Part shown: positions 9,055-18,088 of the stretch, piece after piece | How the letters are laid out: every line of letters begins with the position of its first letter | How positions within the stretch are numbered: the first letter of the stretch is position 1 | DNA from: Saccharospirillum sp039982735 | Lineage (GTDB): Bacteria > Pseudomonadota > Gammaproteobacteria > Pseudomonadales > Natronospirillaceae | Assembly: GCF_039982735.1 (NCBI RefSeq) | Contig: NZ_JBDWXV010000010.1 | Span: 248,001-312,000 of the forward strand | DNA: 64,000 nucleotides | Direction: 5' to 3' | Notes under the pieces: generated by a model | What the model was told of the DNA's origin: nothing | The model's input: the letters and a program-made list of their open reading frames with translations, nothing else | Databases searched by the model: none | Program-made: the position numbers and the translations under genes

Positions 9055-9891
9055 CTAGACTAGTTTATTACTGTTAAAGGGGCATGACCTATATAGCCCA
9101 GTCATTAATTTTTTAGTATTCGGTTGCGGATAGGATCTAACATAATCAAACAGTTCACTAATACCAGTTGAATTATTGATCGTAAGTGGCACTGGAGGTT
9201 CGATGCAAAATGCTGAAAAATAATCTAAGAATTTAACTCCATCACCTACCAAAAGTGTAGCAAACTCCACCTGAGCACTCGGGATAGAATACGCATTGCC
9301 TAAAATCAAGCCATGTAATGAGCTAGATAAAATCACTTCACATTTCATCAACTCTTGAACAATCGATTCTACGTTATTTGTCCTGACATCTATTACATTT
9401 ACAGCATCATACTTTGAAAAAAAAGAGGTTGCCTCCGCTAAGTTACAATAGTGAGGAATAACACCGAGCTTGTATTGCTTAGCAACATCAGGATTATATA
9501 AATCAGATAGAAGTATTGCTGGATCGCCATATATCTCCGGGCAATCGAACCCCTGATCGAGAAATCTGCCACGAGTGTAAGCTCCTCTAACTGCGCAAAC
9601 TTCTCTAGGCTTCCAGAACCTTTGGTCTCTATCAATTATACCGGACCCCCACACAATACTATCCTCGCAAAACCAGCTAGCAAGGGAGCCAACCGTTACA
9701 TATACTGAGGTAAGTGATTTATTCGAGGGTTTCTTGTGAGTGGGGCTCAAGCCAGACAGTTCTTTAAATATATATGGCCCAATCCAATCACCGAAATTTA
9801 GTGGGGGGCCTTGCCACCAAAATAGATTTGACTTACTTTCCACTCTAACTGAGCGCAGCGCCTCACGAGCATATGATTTCAGATCGATCAT
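9055..9891 (-). CDS. Polysaccharide pyruvyl transferase family protein (short form)
   Basis: 278 residues. FWWQGPPLNFGDWIGPYIFKEL near residue 24 is the N-terminal N-x-GD signature of this superfamily. VCAVRGAYTRGRFLDQG, YGDPAILLSDLY, YNL-type spacers and VILSSSLHGLILGNAYSIP (the SxHG motif) follow. It resembles the short EpsO/GumL-type pyruvyl transferases that decorate EPS sugars with ketal pyruvate. A perfect TATAAT lies on the minus strand at 9968-9963, about 70 bases upstream of the start, as a possible promoter. It differs clearly from the 404-residue member at 5387, so two different pyruvylations or a related reaction are possible. Confidence 0.8.
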   Translation of the reverse strand: MIDLKSYAREALRSVRVESKSNLFWWQGPPLNFGDWIGPYIFKELSGLSPTHKKPSNKSLTSVYVTVGSLASWFCEDSIVWGSGIIDRDQRFWKPREVCAVRGAYTRGRFLDQGFDCPEIYGDPAILLSDLYNPDVAKQYKLGVIPHYCNLAEATSFFSKYDAVNVIDVRTNNVESIVQELMKCEVILSSSLHGLILGNAYSIPSAQVEFATLLVGDGVKFLDYFSAFCIEPPVPLTINNSTGISELFDYVRSYPQPNTKKLMTGLYRSCPFNSNKLV

Positions 9892-11271
9892 AGATGACTT
9901 CCTTTTCCTATTTGTAAACTTGTAGTCGAGCTGTATATTGATATGTTTAATAGTCTAAGATCATTATACAATTAAATCAAAAGTAAACGGTACTTTTAGA
10001 CCTTATTAACTATTCTAATGATAGTTTGAAGTCGGCCAAAAAGCTACCAATTGGCTTACTTTTAACTCAAAATTCTATCCCACATGAAGCTTTAGAAAAT
10101 TAATTTTGAATCATTCCTCGGACACTAGTCCTCACCAGATTCACTAGAAAACTGCCGGTTATACTATGCGGGTTATCGCCTATCGTGTGATGGTGATGCC
10201 GTAGACTGGAAACCTCCGGTCCTTTAGATCTTTGCTCGTGGTTGTCCTGCCAGACACCCTCTGAGCACAGACCTTGCAGTGCATCATGAGAGCATTCGTC
10301 GTTATACTAGTATTAACAGGGCTCAGCACAGCGTACTTAAACATTAGGTCGCCGACTTCCTTCTGCTGGCTCCTGTAGGCACTTATATTGGACGTTCTCT
10401 TGGTATATCTGGGCTTCCTGATGTATTTAGTTGCGTCGGATGTGTTGTACTCTCGGCAAACCTATCTAATCAATAATTCCCCTTCGGCTTCCTACAGGAT
10501 TTTAATGATCAGTGATTCACTGTATCGCAACCCCTTCATAACTTCTCTCATTTTTCTAAATGTAGGCCGGAGGATTCCAAATACATATGCTCTGATCATA
10601 TTGATCGGTTACATTGATTACTTGTCGTTTACTATTGTAACACCTCGTTGATCTGCGAAGGTCCTAGCACCAAGATTTGTACCTAAGCACAACTGTATCA
10701 CTCTACCATTACTTCCTGCATGAGCTGCGAACCGACTATGTATAACCGAGATCGCTCAATGCGATGTGCCGCGAAACTCTGCGGCCTACGCTATGCTGCA
10801 TTGGGCGATAGAAATCCATCAAGAATGCCAACCCAGTTGTTGCCAACACTTGCTGGTCGAACTTACCCGAGTTTCAGGACATATGATCATTTCCATTCTG
10901 CTATACAACTTCAATGTCATTTTATTGACACAATGTATGATTTTGGTAATAAGCGATTTCCATCACGTTTTTATCCAACTACATACTGGATACTGTCCAA
11001 CTATTGAGAGCAGGAGTGGATGGTAGACATGAAACAACGGCTGACAATTTTAGGATGATTTTTTGTAATGGTACGTAAATTTATGAAATGAAACGGTTCA
11101 GCGTAGCGTCTATCCTGAAAATTAGTCATCATGGATATCAAGCTAAACCGTACAAAGAGCCATAAATCTTGCAAATTTTAAGTGGTTTGGTTTCGTCTAA
11201 TTAAGCTACAATCTGATATACAATGCACTGCTTTTATTCTAATATATTATTTAGTAAAAATGAGGTTCACT
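9892..11271. other. 1.4-kb AT-rich gap without a convincing gene
   Basis: No frame here has a recognised domain. The left end holds the probable promoter of the gene ending at 9055 (TATAAT on the minus strand, 9963-9968). The middle has a hydrophobic frame broken by TAG (10286-10651) and two overlapping frames of 86-95 codons (10720-11007 and 10766-11026) with Cys/Arg-rich, non-protein-like composition. I read most of it as decayed DNA or a remnant of lost glycan genes, with the promoter region of the secreted protein gene at its right end. Confidence 0.5.
10286..10651 (+). pseudogene. Possible membrane-protein remnant with an in-frame TAG
   Basis: From ATG 10286 a frame runs 30 codons to TAG (10376-10378), then continues in the same frame for 91 more codons to TGA 10649-10651. 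Both parts are hydrophobic (for example FVVILVLTGL, then LLVYLGFLMYLVASD and YALIILIGYI), which suits a degraded inner-membrane protein such as a polymerase or acyltransferase fragment. AT-rich DNA gives hydrophobic frames by chance, so this is weak. No homologue is recognised. Confidence 0.2.
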
Positions 11272-12174
11272 ATGAAAGAGTTAGTTTTTTTACTCACCGT
11301 ACTAATTCCAGTTAGCAGTTTTTCAATGGAATTCAGTGATTCTTTCGAAACCGATACTCCTGGTGGTCGGCCAGATGCCGACAGTAGTAGTGTTTTCAAC
11401 TGGACCGACTCTTCAAGTGCTCGTGTATCTAACGATCGGGCATACACTGGCCAGAATTCAATGTCGTTTACTTTTGAGGGTAACATAGATACTTCTAAAG
11501 ATAGCTTCTCAGAACAACGATTTAGCTTTGACAAAAAATATAGTGAACTATGGATTAGATATAAAATGTGGGTTCCAGAAAATTACGTTCATCGAAACCC
11601 AGATGGCGCTAGCAACAACAAGGGCTTAATTAATCTATGGGGTGGTAGCTACTCTGGTTATACACCTGCTGTTAGTCTTCACTTTGAAAGAAAAAGTACC
11701 GGAGAATCTTACCTTTACTCAGCTTGGCGAGCAAATGGAACTGCTACATTTAACTTCTATGATCCAAATAATCTTACTCCTAATAGTGGCTTGTCAAATG
11801 CACCAGTAGGTATTTCCTTCGCGGACAGAGGAACTTGGATAGATTGGGTGATTAATGTAAAGACATCAACAGTACCCATTGCCATGAGTGACTGGAAAAG
11901 TGGACAAGGAAATGGTGTAGTTAGAGTATGGAAAAACGGTTCTCTGATTCTAAATATTTTTAATGCTCATAATTACTATGGTGGGTCGAGTAACGATGCA
12001 GGTGGTAGTGGGGATGGATGGAATGCTGGCTACTTGTTAGGTTGGGCTAATTCAGGTTTTGATGAAGATACAAATATCTACATTGATGATTTTTTGATAG
12101 GGTCAACTAATGAAGCTGTTGATTTTGAATTAAATCAACCGGTTCTTGAGAATGTCATTAAAATTATAAATTAG
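11272..12174 (+). CDS. Secreted jelly-roll (concanavalin-like) protein, possible polysaccharide lyase
   Basis: 300 residues from ATG 11272, chosen because GAGG lies six bases upstream and the product then opens with a signal peptide (MKELVFLLTVLIPVSSFS). The mature part has DSFETDTPGG, ELWIRYKMWVPENYV, NNKGLINLWGG, a GTWIDWVINVK strand and NIYIDDFLIG at the end. That strand pattern fits the beta-jelly-roll of heparin-lyase-I/alginate-lyase-like or glycan-binding proteins. It is exported and could trim, release or bind the EPS made here. No catalytic set can be fixed by eye, so lyase activity is only a suggestion. A terminator follows. It is the only plus-strand gene in this stretch. Confidence 0.55.
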   Translation: MKELVFLLTVLIPVSSFSMEFSDSFETDTPGGRPDADSSSVFNWTDSSSARVSNDRAYTGQNSMSFTFEGNIDTSKDSFSEQRFSFDKKYSELWIRYKMWVPENYVHRNPDGASNNKGLINLWGGSYSGYTPAVSLHFERKSTGESYLYSAWRANGTATFNFYDPNNLTPNSGLSNAPVGISFADRGTWIDWVINVKTSTVPIAMSDWKSGQGNGVVRVWKNGSLILNIFNAHNYYGGSSNDAGGSGDGWNAGYLLGWANSGFDEDTNIYIDDFLIGSTNEAVDFELNQPVLENVIKIIN

Positions 12175-12187
12175 TGGTTTACTTATG

Positions 12188-12210
12188 GCCCTTATTCAAA
12201 GGGCTATATT
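12188..12210 (+). terminator. Candidate intrinsic terminator of the secreted jelly-roll gene
   Basis: GCCCTT (12188-12193) pairs with AAGGGC (12199-12204) across a five-base loop and is followed by the T-rich TATATTTT. It starts 14 bases after the stop codon. Confidence 0.5.
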
Positions 12211-12230
12211 TTAAGAATTTGTACTATTAG

Positions 12231-12459
12231 ATGTTCAATCATCAAAGAACTCAAGCTTGTGAAATATTTCAAAAATTTAAATTAAACCCATTACAAGACT
12301 TCCGCGTAATGTTTGAACTCGGTAGAGAAAGAATGCCTTTTTCTGGTCACTAGAAACCTCGCTTATATTCGCAATCTCACCAACTGTGTAGATGTAAGGA
12401 GTAATTCAATAACTCCAAAACTAGTGGCAATTAATAAAAACTAAGGAGTGAAATTATTT
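12231..12459. other. Short intergenic stretch left of the insertion sequence
   Basis: It holds a 40-codon frame from ATG 12231 to TAG 12351-12353 with no recognised similarity and no good ribosome-binding site. It ends with the left copy of the 8-base target duplication (12452-12459). Nothing else is evident. Confidence 0.3.
12452..12459. repeat. Target-site duplication, left copy
   Basis: AATTATTT directly abuts the left inverted repeat and is identical to 13778-13785. Confidence 0.9.
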
Positions 12460-13777
12460 GGCTCTGTTGAATTTTAAGTGGGTTAGTTTTTCATGTGGGG
12501 GTTCACCCTGTCGTAGTCCAGTTTTCCCGCTATGAGGAAGATAACCGTTCTGGTGGTCTTGAAGCGGACATAGCCACGCGCTCTCCTCTTGGAAGCCTGG
12601 AACAGTCCATTGATTGCTTCGATAAACCCGTTTGTCTGTCTGGTTTGTGCCCATGCCACGATGCCCTCGAAGTTGTTTCGGATCATGCGCGCAACCTCTT
12701 TCATCGGCTCTACCTTTGATCGCATGACATTCATGCTCCACTGGTTTAAAGAAGCATGAAGAACGTTGATCTGCTTGCAGTTAAGCAGCTCACTCAACTG
12801 CTCTTTGTATATCCAGGCACGTGCCGTACGCTTCGTAGTCATCTGCGATATCAAGTGATCGAGCTCAGCTTGCTGTTTGCTGGAAAGACCGTCTCGGTGT
12901 TTCAGCAGCGTCCACCTGAGCCCCTTCAGGCTCGGATCCGTCTTTTGCTCGATTCGACGCATTTGATCGACTGCCTTTGAGGCGTGGGCGATAACATGGA
13001 ACTTGTCGAAGGTGATTCGGGCATTGGGTAGCGCTTCCCCACAGCCCTTCTTAAATGCCGGTGACATGTCAATACTGACGGATTCAATAGCGAGTGGGTC
13101 AACGTTATGTTCTTTGAGATCTTCCGCTAATCGATGTATGGCTGAGGCATCTCGCCCCTCAGTGACAAATATGACTGCACGGCGGTCCATGTCAGCAGCC
13201 AGCGTCACGTAGTCATGCCCTTTGGCACGCAAGGTCTCATCGATGGCCAGCCGAGTTACTTCGGAAAAGTCAGCCTGCGCCAGTGCTTGATCAACGTACC
13301 GCTCACAGATGGCCATAACTCGATGGACACTGATATTGACCAGTCGAGCGACGGCCCTGAATGGCATTTGCTGTGTCAGGGCCATGACCAGGGCTTCAAA
13401 CAGCAGGGTGAACCCTGAAAGCTTCCCGACCCACTCTGGTGTCACTTGCCGGATCGTACCATCAGGAAGCTTAACCTTTGGGATGCGTACATCCAGATAG
13501 CACTCATGCTGGAAGAAGTTCAAGTGACGGTACTGCTTGCGAATCGTGTCGTGGGCAGGGTGTTGATCCGGCACATCGTCCACAGCAAACCGATAGCCAC
13601 GCTCAAAGTCTATCTTTGTGGTCAAAACCTGAGTATCGGTGTTCAGGTCAACATCGGAGATATACCAGGGAGATTGTATGCCCAAGGCGGCGTCAAAAAT
13701 CTGCTGTGTCATACTTAGGGGTCCATTGTGGGTCACTCAGATGCTATAAAACGACCCACTCATTTTTCAACAGAGGC
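12460..13777. mobile_element. Complete ISL3-family insertion sequence (1318 bp)
   Basis: Inverted repeats of 24 bases (12460-12483 and 13754-13777) match at 19 positions, both starting G-C/G-CTCTGTTGAA. They are flanked by identical 8-base direct repeats AATTATTT (12452-12459 and 13778-13785). ISL3 elements make 8-base duplications, which agrees with the transposase type. The transposase is full length, so the element looks intact and recent. It landed between the jelly-roll gene and the 3' end of the asparagine synthase gene, breaking neither. Its GC content is higher than that of the DNA around it. Confidence 0.92.
12483..13736 (-). CDS. ISL3-family transposase
   Basis: 417 residues (ATG 13736; an in-frame ATG at 13712 is also possible). 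Middle and C-terminal parts carry the DDE-type nuclease triad in typical ISL3 settings: LAIDET near residue 190, SVSIDMSPAF near 245 and TNGFIEAINGLFQASKRRARGY near 390 with the final Glu. ARITFDKFHV, a hallmark of this family, lies between the second Asp and the Glu. It is an upstream N-terminal zinc-finger-type transposase by family, although a full Cys cluster is not obvious here. The stop codon touches the left inverted repeat. It cuts and joins DNA at the element ends. Confidence 0.93.
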   Translation of the reverse strand: MTHNGPLSMTQQIFDAALGIQSPWYISDVDLNTDTQVLTTKIDFERGYRFAVDDVPDQHPAHDTIRKQYRHLNFFQHECYLDVRIPKVKLPDGTIRQVTPEWVGKLSGFTLLFEALVMALTQQMPFRAVARLVNISVHRVMAICERYVDQALAQADFSEVTRLAIDETLRAKGHDYVTLAADMDRRAVIFVTEGRDASAIHRLAEDLKEHNVDPLAIESVSIDMSPAFKKGCGEALPNARITFDKFHVIAHASKAVDQMRRIEQKTDPSLKGLRWTLLKHRDGLSSKQQAELDHLISQMTTKRTARAWIYKEQLSELLNCKQINVLHASLNQWSMNVMRSKVEPMKEVARMIRNNFEGIVAWAQTRQTNGFIEAINGLFQASKRRARGYVRFKTTRTVIFLIAGKLDYDRVNPHMKN

Positions 13778-13785
13778 AATTATTT
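13778..13785. repeat. Target-site duplication, right copy
   Basis: AATTATTT directly abuts the right inverted repeat; it marks the insertion point. Confidence 0.9.
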
Positions 13786-13798
13786 GAATCTAATTTCC

Positions 13799-15760
13799 TT
13801 ATCTCTCTTGAGATAACTGTATATTCAAAAAATGATGAATATACCATCGTTGGAATATGTATACCGCCCAAAGCTTATTTCCATTGTCCCGGTAACCGCA
13901 TCGATGCTCATTCAAACACGCCTTAATCTCTGGATAACTAAAAAGGCCCTGATTTTCCATCTCACTTTTACTCAGAAGTTGATCAACTTCTTCGCGTAAA
14001 ATAGTATTTAGCCACTCTGATATGGGCACAGTAAAACCCATTTTAGGTCTATTGATTAGTGCCTCAGGAATGTATTTGCTTAAAACACGCTTTAGAATCA
14101 CCTTCTTATTAGAACCATCAACTTTATGCTTTTGATCCAATAATGAGCTAAACTCCAGAACATCAGCATCCAATAAGGGCAACCTTACCTCCAGGCCAAA
14201 TGACATACTTGCTCTATCAGACTTAACGAGACTGTCCCCTGGCAAATAGTATCTTCTATCCCACTCCATAGCATCATTGATGAAATCACCACCTCTTGAG
14301 TCTAGTGGAAAAGCTATCACGCCGTCGTTACTGTTACCTACTAATAGCCTGCTAGGATCGTCCCAATATGAACACAAAAATGTATAGCTTTCACTCAGTG
14401 ATTTGATATCCAGCATCTGAATTAACTTCTGTAGCTTGAGACCAACATTTGCTTCAGTTGATTTTCCAAGCAAGCTATATATCTTTTCGTATTGCGAATC
14501 TACCCAGCTTGATTTCACCCCACGATAGCTCTTCTTAATAGCAAGCTTAACGATTTCTGGAAGGCTATCAATTTGTTTAAACTTTCTAGGAGTTTCAACA
14601 TATCTATTATATCCTGCAAAGTACTCGTCTCCACCATCGCCGCCCAGCGCAACTTTTACTGAACTTCTCGCAAACTGATTTAAAAGTATAGTGGGTAGAG
14701 CTGAGGCGTTTGCAAATGGTTCATCGTATATACCGACCAAAACTTCCACGGCAGCTCTAACAAGCTCGCTAGTAAGAACTAATTCATTATGCCTAGTCCC
14801 TATTTTCTTAGAAATCTCTTTGGCATAGGGAGCCTCATTAAATCTAGGGTTGTTGAACCCTATAGTAAAAGTATCAATAGCTATAGAGCTTTGAGACTGT
14901 AGTATCGAAGCTACTATGGACGAGTCAACCCCTCCCGACAAGAATGCTCCGAGTGGGACATCCGACCGGCTCTGTCTTTCAATAACTCTATTTAACAAAA
15001 CATCAAATTCATCTACTGGATTCCCATTCGGCGTACGTGTTACTGACACAGATTGGTCTTTTACTTGATTTACTTTAGGTTCCGAAATTTCGACTGTTCC
15101 TGTTTCAGTACTTATTTGATAGATACTACCGGGCACTAGACAAATGCATTCCTTTAATATTGAATCCGGAGAGCTAACATAGCCATACCTAAGATAGTTA
15201 GCTAACGATTTTTCATTTATAGTTGCAGATCGCATTACTCCCGACTTCATAATTCCTTTTAATTCAGATGAAAAAGCAAGTATGTCGTTGTCATTATAAA
15301 GGTAGACTGGCTTTTCACCATTTTTATCTCTAGTAATAGTAAGTAATTTAGTATCACTGTCATAAAATGCAAAAGCGTACATTCCTTTTATCTTACTAAT
15401 TGTATATTCCATACCCCAAGTGACAATAGCGTTAAGCAACACTTCAGTATCACTACCTGTATTGAACTCAATACCCAACTGTTTTAATTCAGCTCTTAAT
15501 TCTATAAAGTTGTAGATTTCTCCATTGAAAACTAGGGTATATCGCATACAACTGGTCGTCATTGGCTGATGAGAAGCACTAGTAATGTCAATTATCGATA
15601 GCCTTGCGTGACAAAGCACTAATTGTTCGCCATTAAAACTTTGAAAACCTTGAAAATCTGGCCCTCGATGTGAAATGGTCTCAGCAATACGCCTAGCTAA
15701 TTTAGAGCAATCCCTATTTGATGCAGGATTTAACTTGACAACGCCCGCTATACCACACAT
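13799..15760 (-). CDS. asnB: Asparagine synthase-type glutamine amidotransferase
   Basis: 653 residues starting MCGIAGVVK, so Cys2 is the N-terminal nucleophile for glutamine hydrolysis. A class II glutaminase domain (about 1-215, with SHRGPDFQG and NGEIYNFIELR) is followed by the ATP-pyrophosphatase synthetase domain with FLSGGVDSS near 270-278 and GGDGGDEYFAGYNRY near 370. AsnB makes asparagine from aspartate. In surface-glycan loci close relatives instead amidate sugar carboxylates or other acids, so its real substrate is open. It is the last gene of a minus-strand operon running from 19849, and the insertion sequence lies just beyond its stop. Confidence 0.85.
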   Translation of the reverse strand: MCGIAGVVKLNPASNRDCSKLARRIAETISHRGPDFQGFQSFNGEQLVLCHARLSIIDITSASHQPMTTSCMRYTLVFNGEIYNFIELRAELKQLGIEFNTGSDTEVLLNAIVTWGMEYTISKIKGMYAFAFYDSDTKLLTITRDKNGEKPVYLYNDNDILAFSSELKGIMKSGVMRSATINEKSLANYLRYGYVSSPDSILKECICLVPGSIYQISTETGTVEISEPKVNQVKDQSVSVTRTPNGNPVDEFDVLLNRVIERQSRSDVPLGAFLSGGVDSSIVASILQSQSSIAIDTFTIGFNNPRFNEAPYAKEISKKIGTRHNELVLTSELVRAAVEVLVGIYDEPFANASALPTILLNQFARSSVKVALGGDGGDEYFAGYNRYVETPRKFKQIDSLPEIVKLAIKKSYRGVKSSWVDSQYEKIYSLLGKSTEANVGLKLQKLIQMLDIKSLSESYTFLCSYWDDPSRLLVGNSNDGVIAFPLDSRGGDFINDAMEWDRRYYLPGDSLVKSDRASMSFGLEVRLPLLDADVLEFSSLLDQKHKVDGSNKKVILKRVLSKYIPEALINRPKMGFTVPISEWLNTILREEVDQLLSKSEMENQGLFSYPEIKACLNEHRCGYRDNGNKLWAVYIFQRWYIHHFLNIQLSQER

Positions 15761-15766
15761 AGAATC

Positions 15767-16690
15767 TCACCTACTCCCTAGTCTATAAACTTTGAGAAAC
15801 GGGCTTGCTGATCGCCCTATAAAATATAGATAGAAATACATAGCATACTTGATGATCTTTACAATTTTCTGTTTTCGGTACTTTGCAAAAGAGGAAATTA
15901 GGCACACACCAATAATTAGTGCAAAGGCAGCGACTGTTAATCTGAAATCCAAAAATAGGCCAAGCAATAGTAAGAAATGGGAAAATAGGAACACCAAAGA
16001 TAGTATCGCCACTTTCGAATCAAGTATCGCAGAAAGGCTAGTATAATCACCAATCCCATGCCATGACTCCCGTGAAACAAACTCCCAAATAGATGTAGGA
16101 AAGCCATAATGATAGGCCCTTAGCCTACCATCTGAAATTAGTTCGCAGCCTCTATCTTTCAGTCTCTTTGAAATATCATAATCTTCACCCGAAACAAGAT
16201 CTATATTAAAGCCACCTATAAGGTTAAAGGTCTTTCTCGGAACTATCATATGTGCAGTATTCATATGCGTACTATCCATGTAGCTAATAGCATCATCATA
16301 CCAGCCTCTTGGAAAACAATTACTCTCAATAGGTTCCAATACGTGAGAACCGGAAAACCAATCATCTATAGCAATATTATTGAGAAGAAGCATAAGTTTT
16401 TTGTGCCAACCAAGTTCTATGGAGGTATCTGCATCAACAAATACAAGGATAGAACCTTTCGAAACTCTTACTCCATGGTTTCTAACACCTGCAACTGTAT
16501 TCATATCGCTGTTTACTACTTTTATAGAGTCACCAAATGAAGCTAAAATTTCAAGAGTTGAGTCTGTAGAGCCATTATCACAAACGATAATCTCATACTC
16601 TCTTCCCTCCATTTCATTCAATATCGACTCAATGGACTTGGCAATATATCGATCTTCATTTTTACAGGGAATTATAAAAGATATTGTCAT
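15767..16690 (-). CDS. Glycosyltransferase family 2 with C-terminal membrane helices
   Basis: 307 residues from ATG 16690; this start has GAGG six bases upstream, while the TTG at 16702 would place that site inside the gene. It shows ISFIIPCKNEDRYI, EIIVCDNGSTDSTLE and ILVFVDADTSIE (DxD), then a GGFNIDLVSGEDYDISKRLKDRG acceptor segment with the ED motif, and about two membrane helices near 225-275. It is an inner-membrane-associated sugar transferase. It starts the pair with the asparagine synthase gene, only six bases away, so the two are very likely cotranscribed. Confidence 0.85.
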   Translation of the reverse strand: MTISFIIPCKNEDRYIAKSIESILNEMEGREYEIIVCDNGSTDSTLEILASFGDSIKVVNSDMNTVAGVRNHGVRVSKGSILVFVDADTSIELGWHKKLMLLLNNIAIDDWFSGSHVLEPIESNCFPRGWYDDAISYMDSTHMNTAHMIVPRKTFNLIGGFNIDLVSGEDYDISKRLKDRGCELISDGRLRAYHYGFPTSIWEFVSRESWHGIGDYTSLSAILDSKVAILSLVFLFSHFLLLLGLFLDFRLTVAAFALIIGVCLISSFAKYRKQKIVKIIKYAMYFYLYFIGRSASPFLKVYRLGSR

Positions 16691-16789
16691 CTTTTTCCTC
16701 AATCTTAGGGAATAGCATTCTAGCCTTTTAATGATCCGCAGCTTTCATACTATTCGACTCTAATTAAAAAACTAGCCATTAAAGCAGCT

Positions 16790-18088
16790 CTACCTTTTAT
16801 CTATTTTCATCTTTTTTGCTAATTTTTTTTGATCATTATTTATAACAATCAAGCACATTTTGAATGCTACAGCAATCCATAAAAATGGATAATATGCAAT
16901 AGAAACGAACTGACCTGCAATAAAGAACCCTATCACACCTATTGAAATCCCTTTATCAATATTATACATCACAATATCCGTCTTATTCGTTGATGCACGG
17001 ATAGAAATAAATATGATTATTAAGTAAAACACTAAAGCAGGCAAGCCAGCATCAGTACCAACTTGGATTAAAATATTATGTGGCAACTCAGCTACACGCT
17101 GTCCTCGCTGATTCACGAAAAGAATGTCGTTCGGGTAGTTATCTGAGAAGTAGGGGATAAAATTATAGTAACCAACGCCCATTATAGGGTGATCTACTAT
17201 CATTTCAAATCCTCTCTCCCAGTACAGAAGTCTTTGCTCAGAAGTATTATCGCTCCCCATATCTTGCAGTCGATCTTTCTGCTCCTGAGGTAAAATAGTC
17301 CATATTGAAATACTTATAATCACAAAGAAAGCAAAATACTTTAGCTTTAAAATTCGCGTTCCGGCTATAATAATTAGTAGAATTACCAAAGCTAATTGGG
17401 CGCCTCTACTACTAGCTCCTAAAATGGTTATTACAGGAGTCACTATAGCCAAGTATATGACCAATTGTTCCACTTTGCTAAAGCTATCTTTTTTTGCTTG
17501 GTATAGGTAGTAGGCAAGAGAAAACGCTATAAGCATTTGTATTGCTAGTTCACCTGAGTTCTCAAAGAAGCCCGGAGGCCCTTTGATTCCCCAGTTCGCA
17601 AACGCAAACCCTCTTTTCGCCCAAACCAGTGATGTTCCAATAGATAGCTTGAGCGAACAAAGAAAAAGGACCATCGTAAATATATATAGACGCTCTCTGG
17701 TTACAACTATTCGTACTATCGCAATAATTACAATTGCCCATTGCATACCATTTATATAGTAAAAGTCGGACCACCATGAATTGTACGCAAATAATATTGA
17801 GATATTTAATTGTATAAAGAAAGCAAATACCCAAAAATGAAGTGATGACCATGTTCCTTTACTCTTTTTGTCTACAAAAGACAGAGCTATACTACCTAGT
17901 AGAAACAGCTTGGCCCATGGCAGGATGTCTATTACAGGATATATAGATTGCGGTCTAAAATACTCAATAAAAAGGTATCCACAAATAAACCAAAACGCTG
18001 GATGCTCGCTCCAGAAGTGATGCCAGAGATTTTTTACTTTCAGAAAGTAAAAATCCTCTACTGTATATGAGCGCTTTTTACCCGACAT
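16790..18088 (-). CDS. O-antigen ligase/polymerase-like membrane protein (WaaL/Wzy_C)
   Basis: 432 residues, with about ten hydrophobic helices. Typical Wzy_C/WaaL features are LGASSRGAQLALVILL near residue 228, RLLYWERGFEMIVDHPIMGVGYYNF near 290, and a periplasmic loop ending in ELPHNILIQVGTDAGLPALVFYLI near 345, where the conserved His lies. The GPPGFFENSGELA segment resembles the XrtA-associated O-glycosylation ligase group (TIGR03097) from memory. The protein would polymerise repeat units or transfer finished chains in the periplasm. Its start overlaps the phosphatase gene by 11 bases. This is the sole polymerase/ligase candidate in the window. Confidence 0.8.
   Translation of the reverse strand: MSGKKRSYTVEDFYFLKVKNLWHHFWSEHPAFWFICGYLFIEYFRPQSIYPVIDILPWAKLFLLGSIALSFVDKKSKGTWSSLHFWVFAFFIQLNISILFAYNSWWSDFYYINGMQWAIVIIAIVRIVVTRERLYIFTMVLFLCSLKLSIGTSLVWAKRGFAFANWGIKGPPGFFENSGELAIQMLIAFSLAYYLYQAKKDSFSKVEQLVIYLAIVTPVITILGASSRGAQLALVILLIIIAGTRILKLKYFAFFVIISISIWTILPQEQKDRLQDMGSDNTSEQRLLYWERGFEMIVDHPIMGVGYYNFIPYFSDNYPNDILFVNQRGQRVAELPHNILIQVGTDAGLPALVFYLIIIFISIRASTNKTDIVMYNIDKGISIGVIGFFIAGQFVSIAYYPFLWIAVAFKMCLIVINNDQKKLAKKMKIDKR

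Noticed and set aside
10720..11026. Two overlapping frames of 86-95 codons in the 1.4-kb gap
   Set aside because: Cys/Arg-rich composition, no ribosome-binding site and mutual overlap; not reported as genes.
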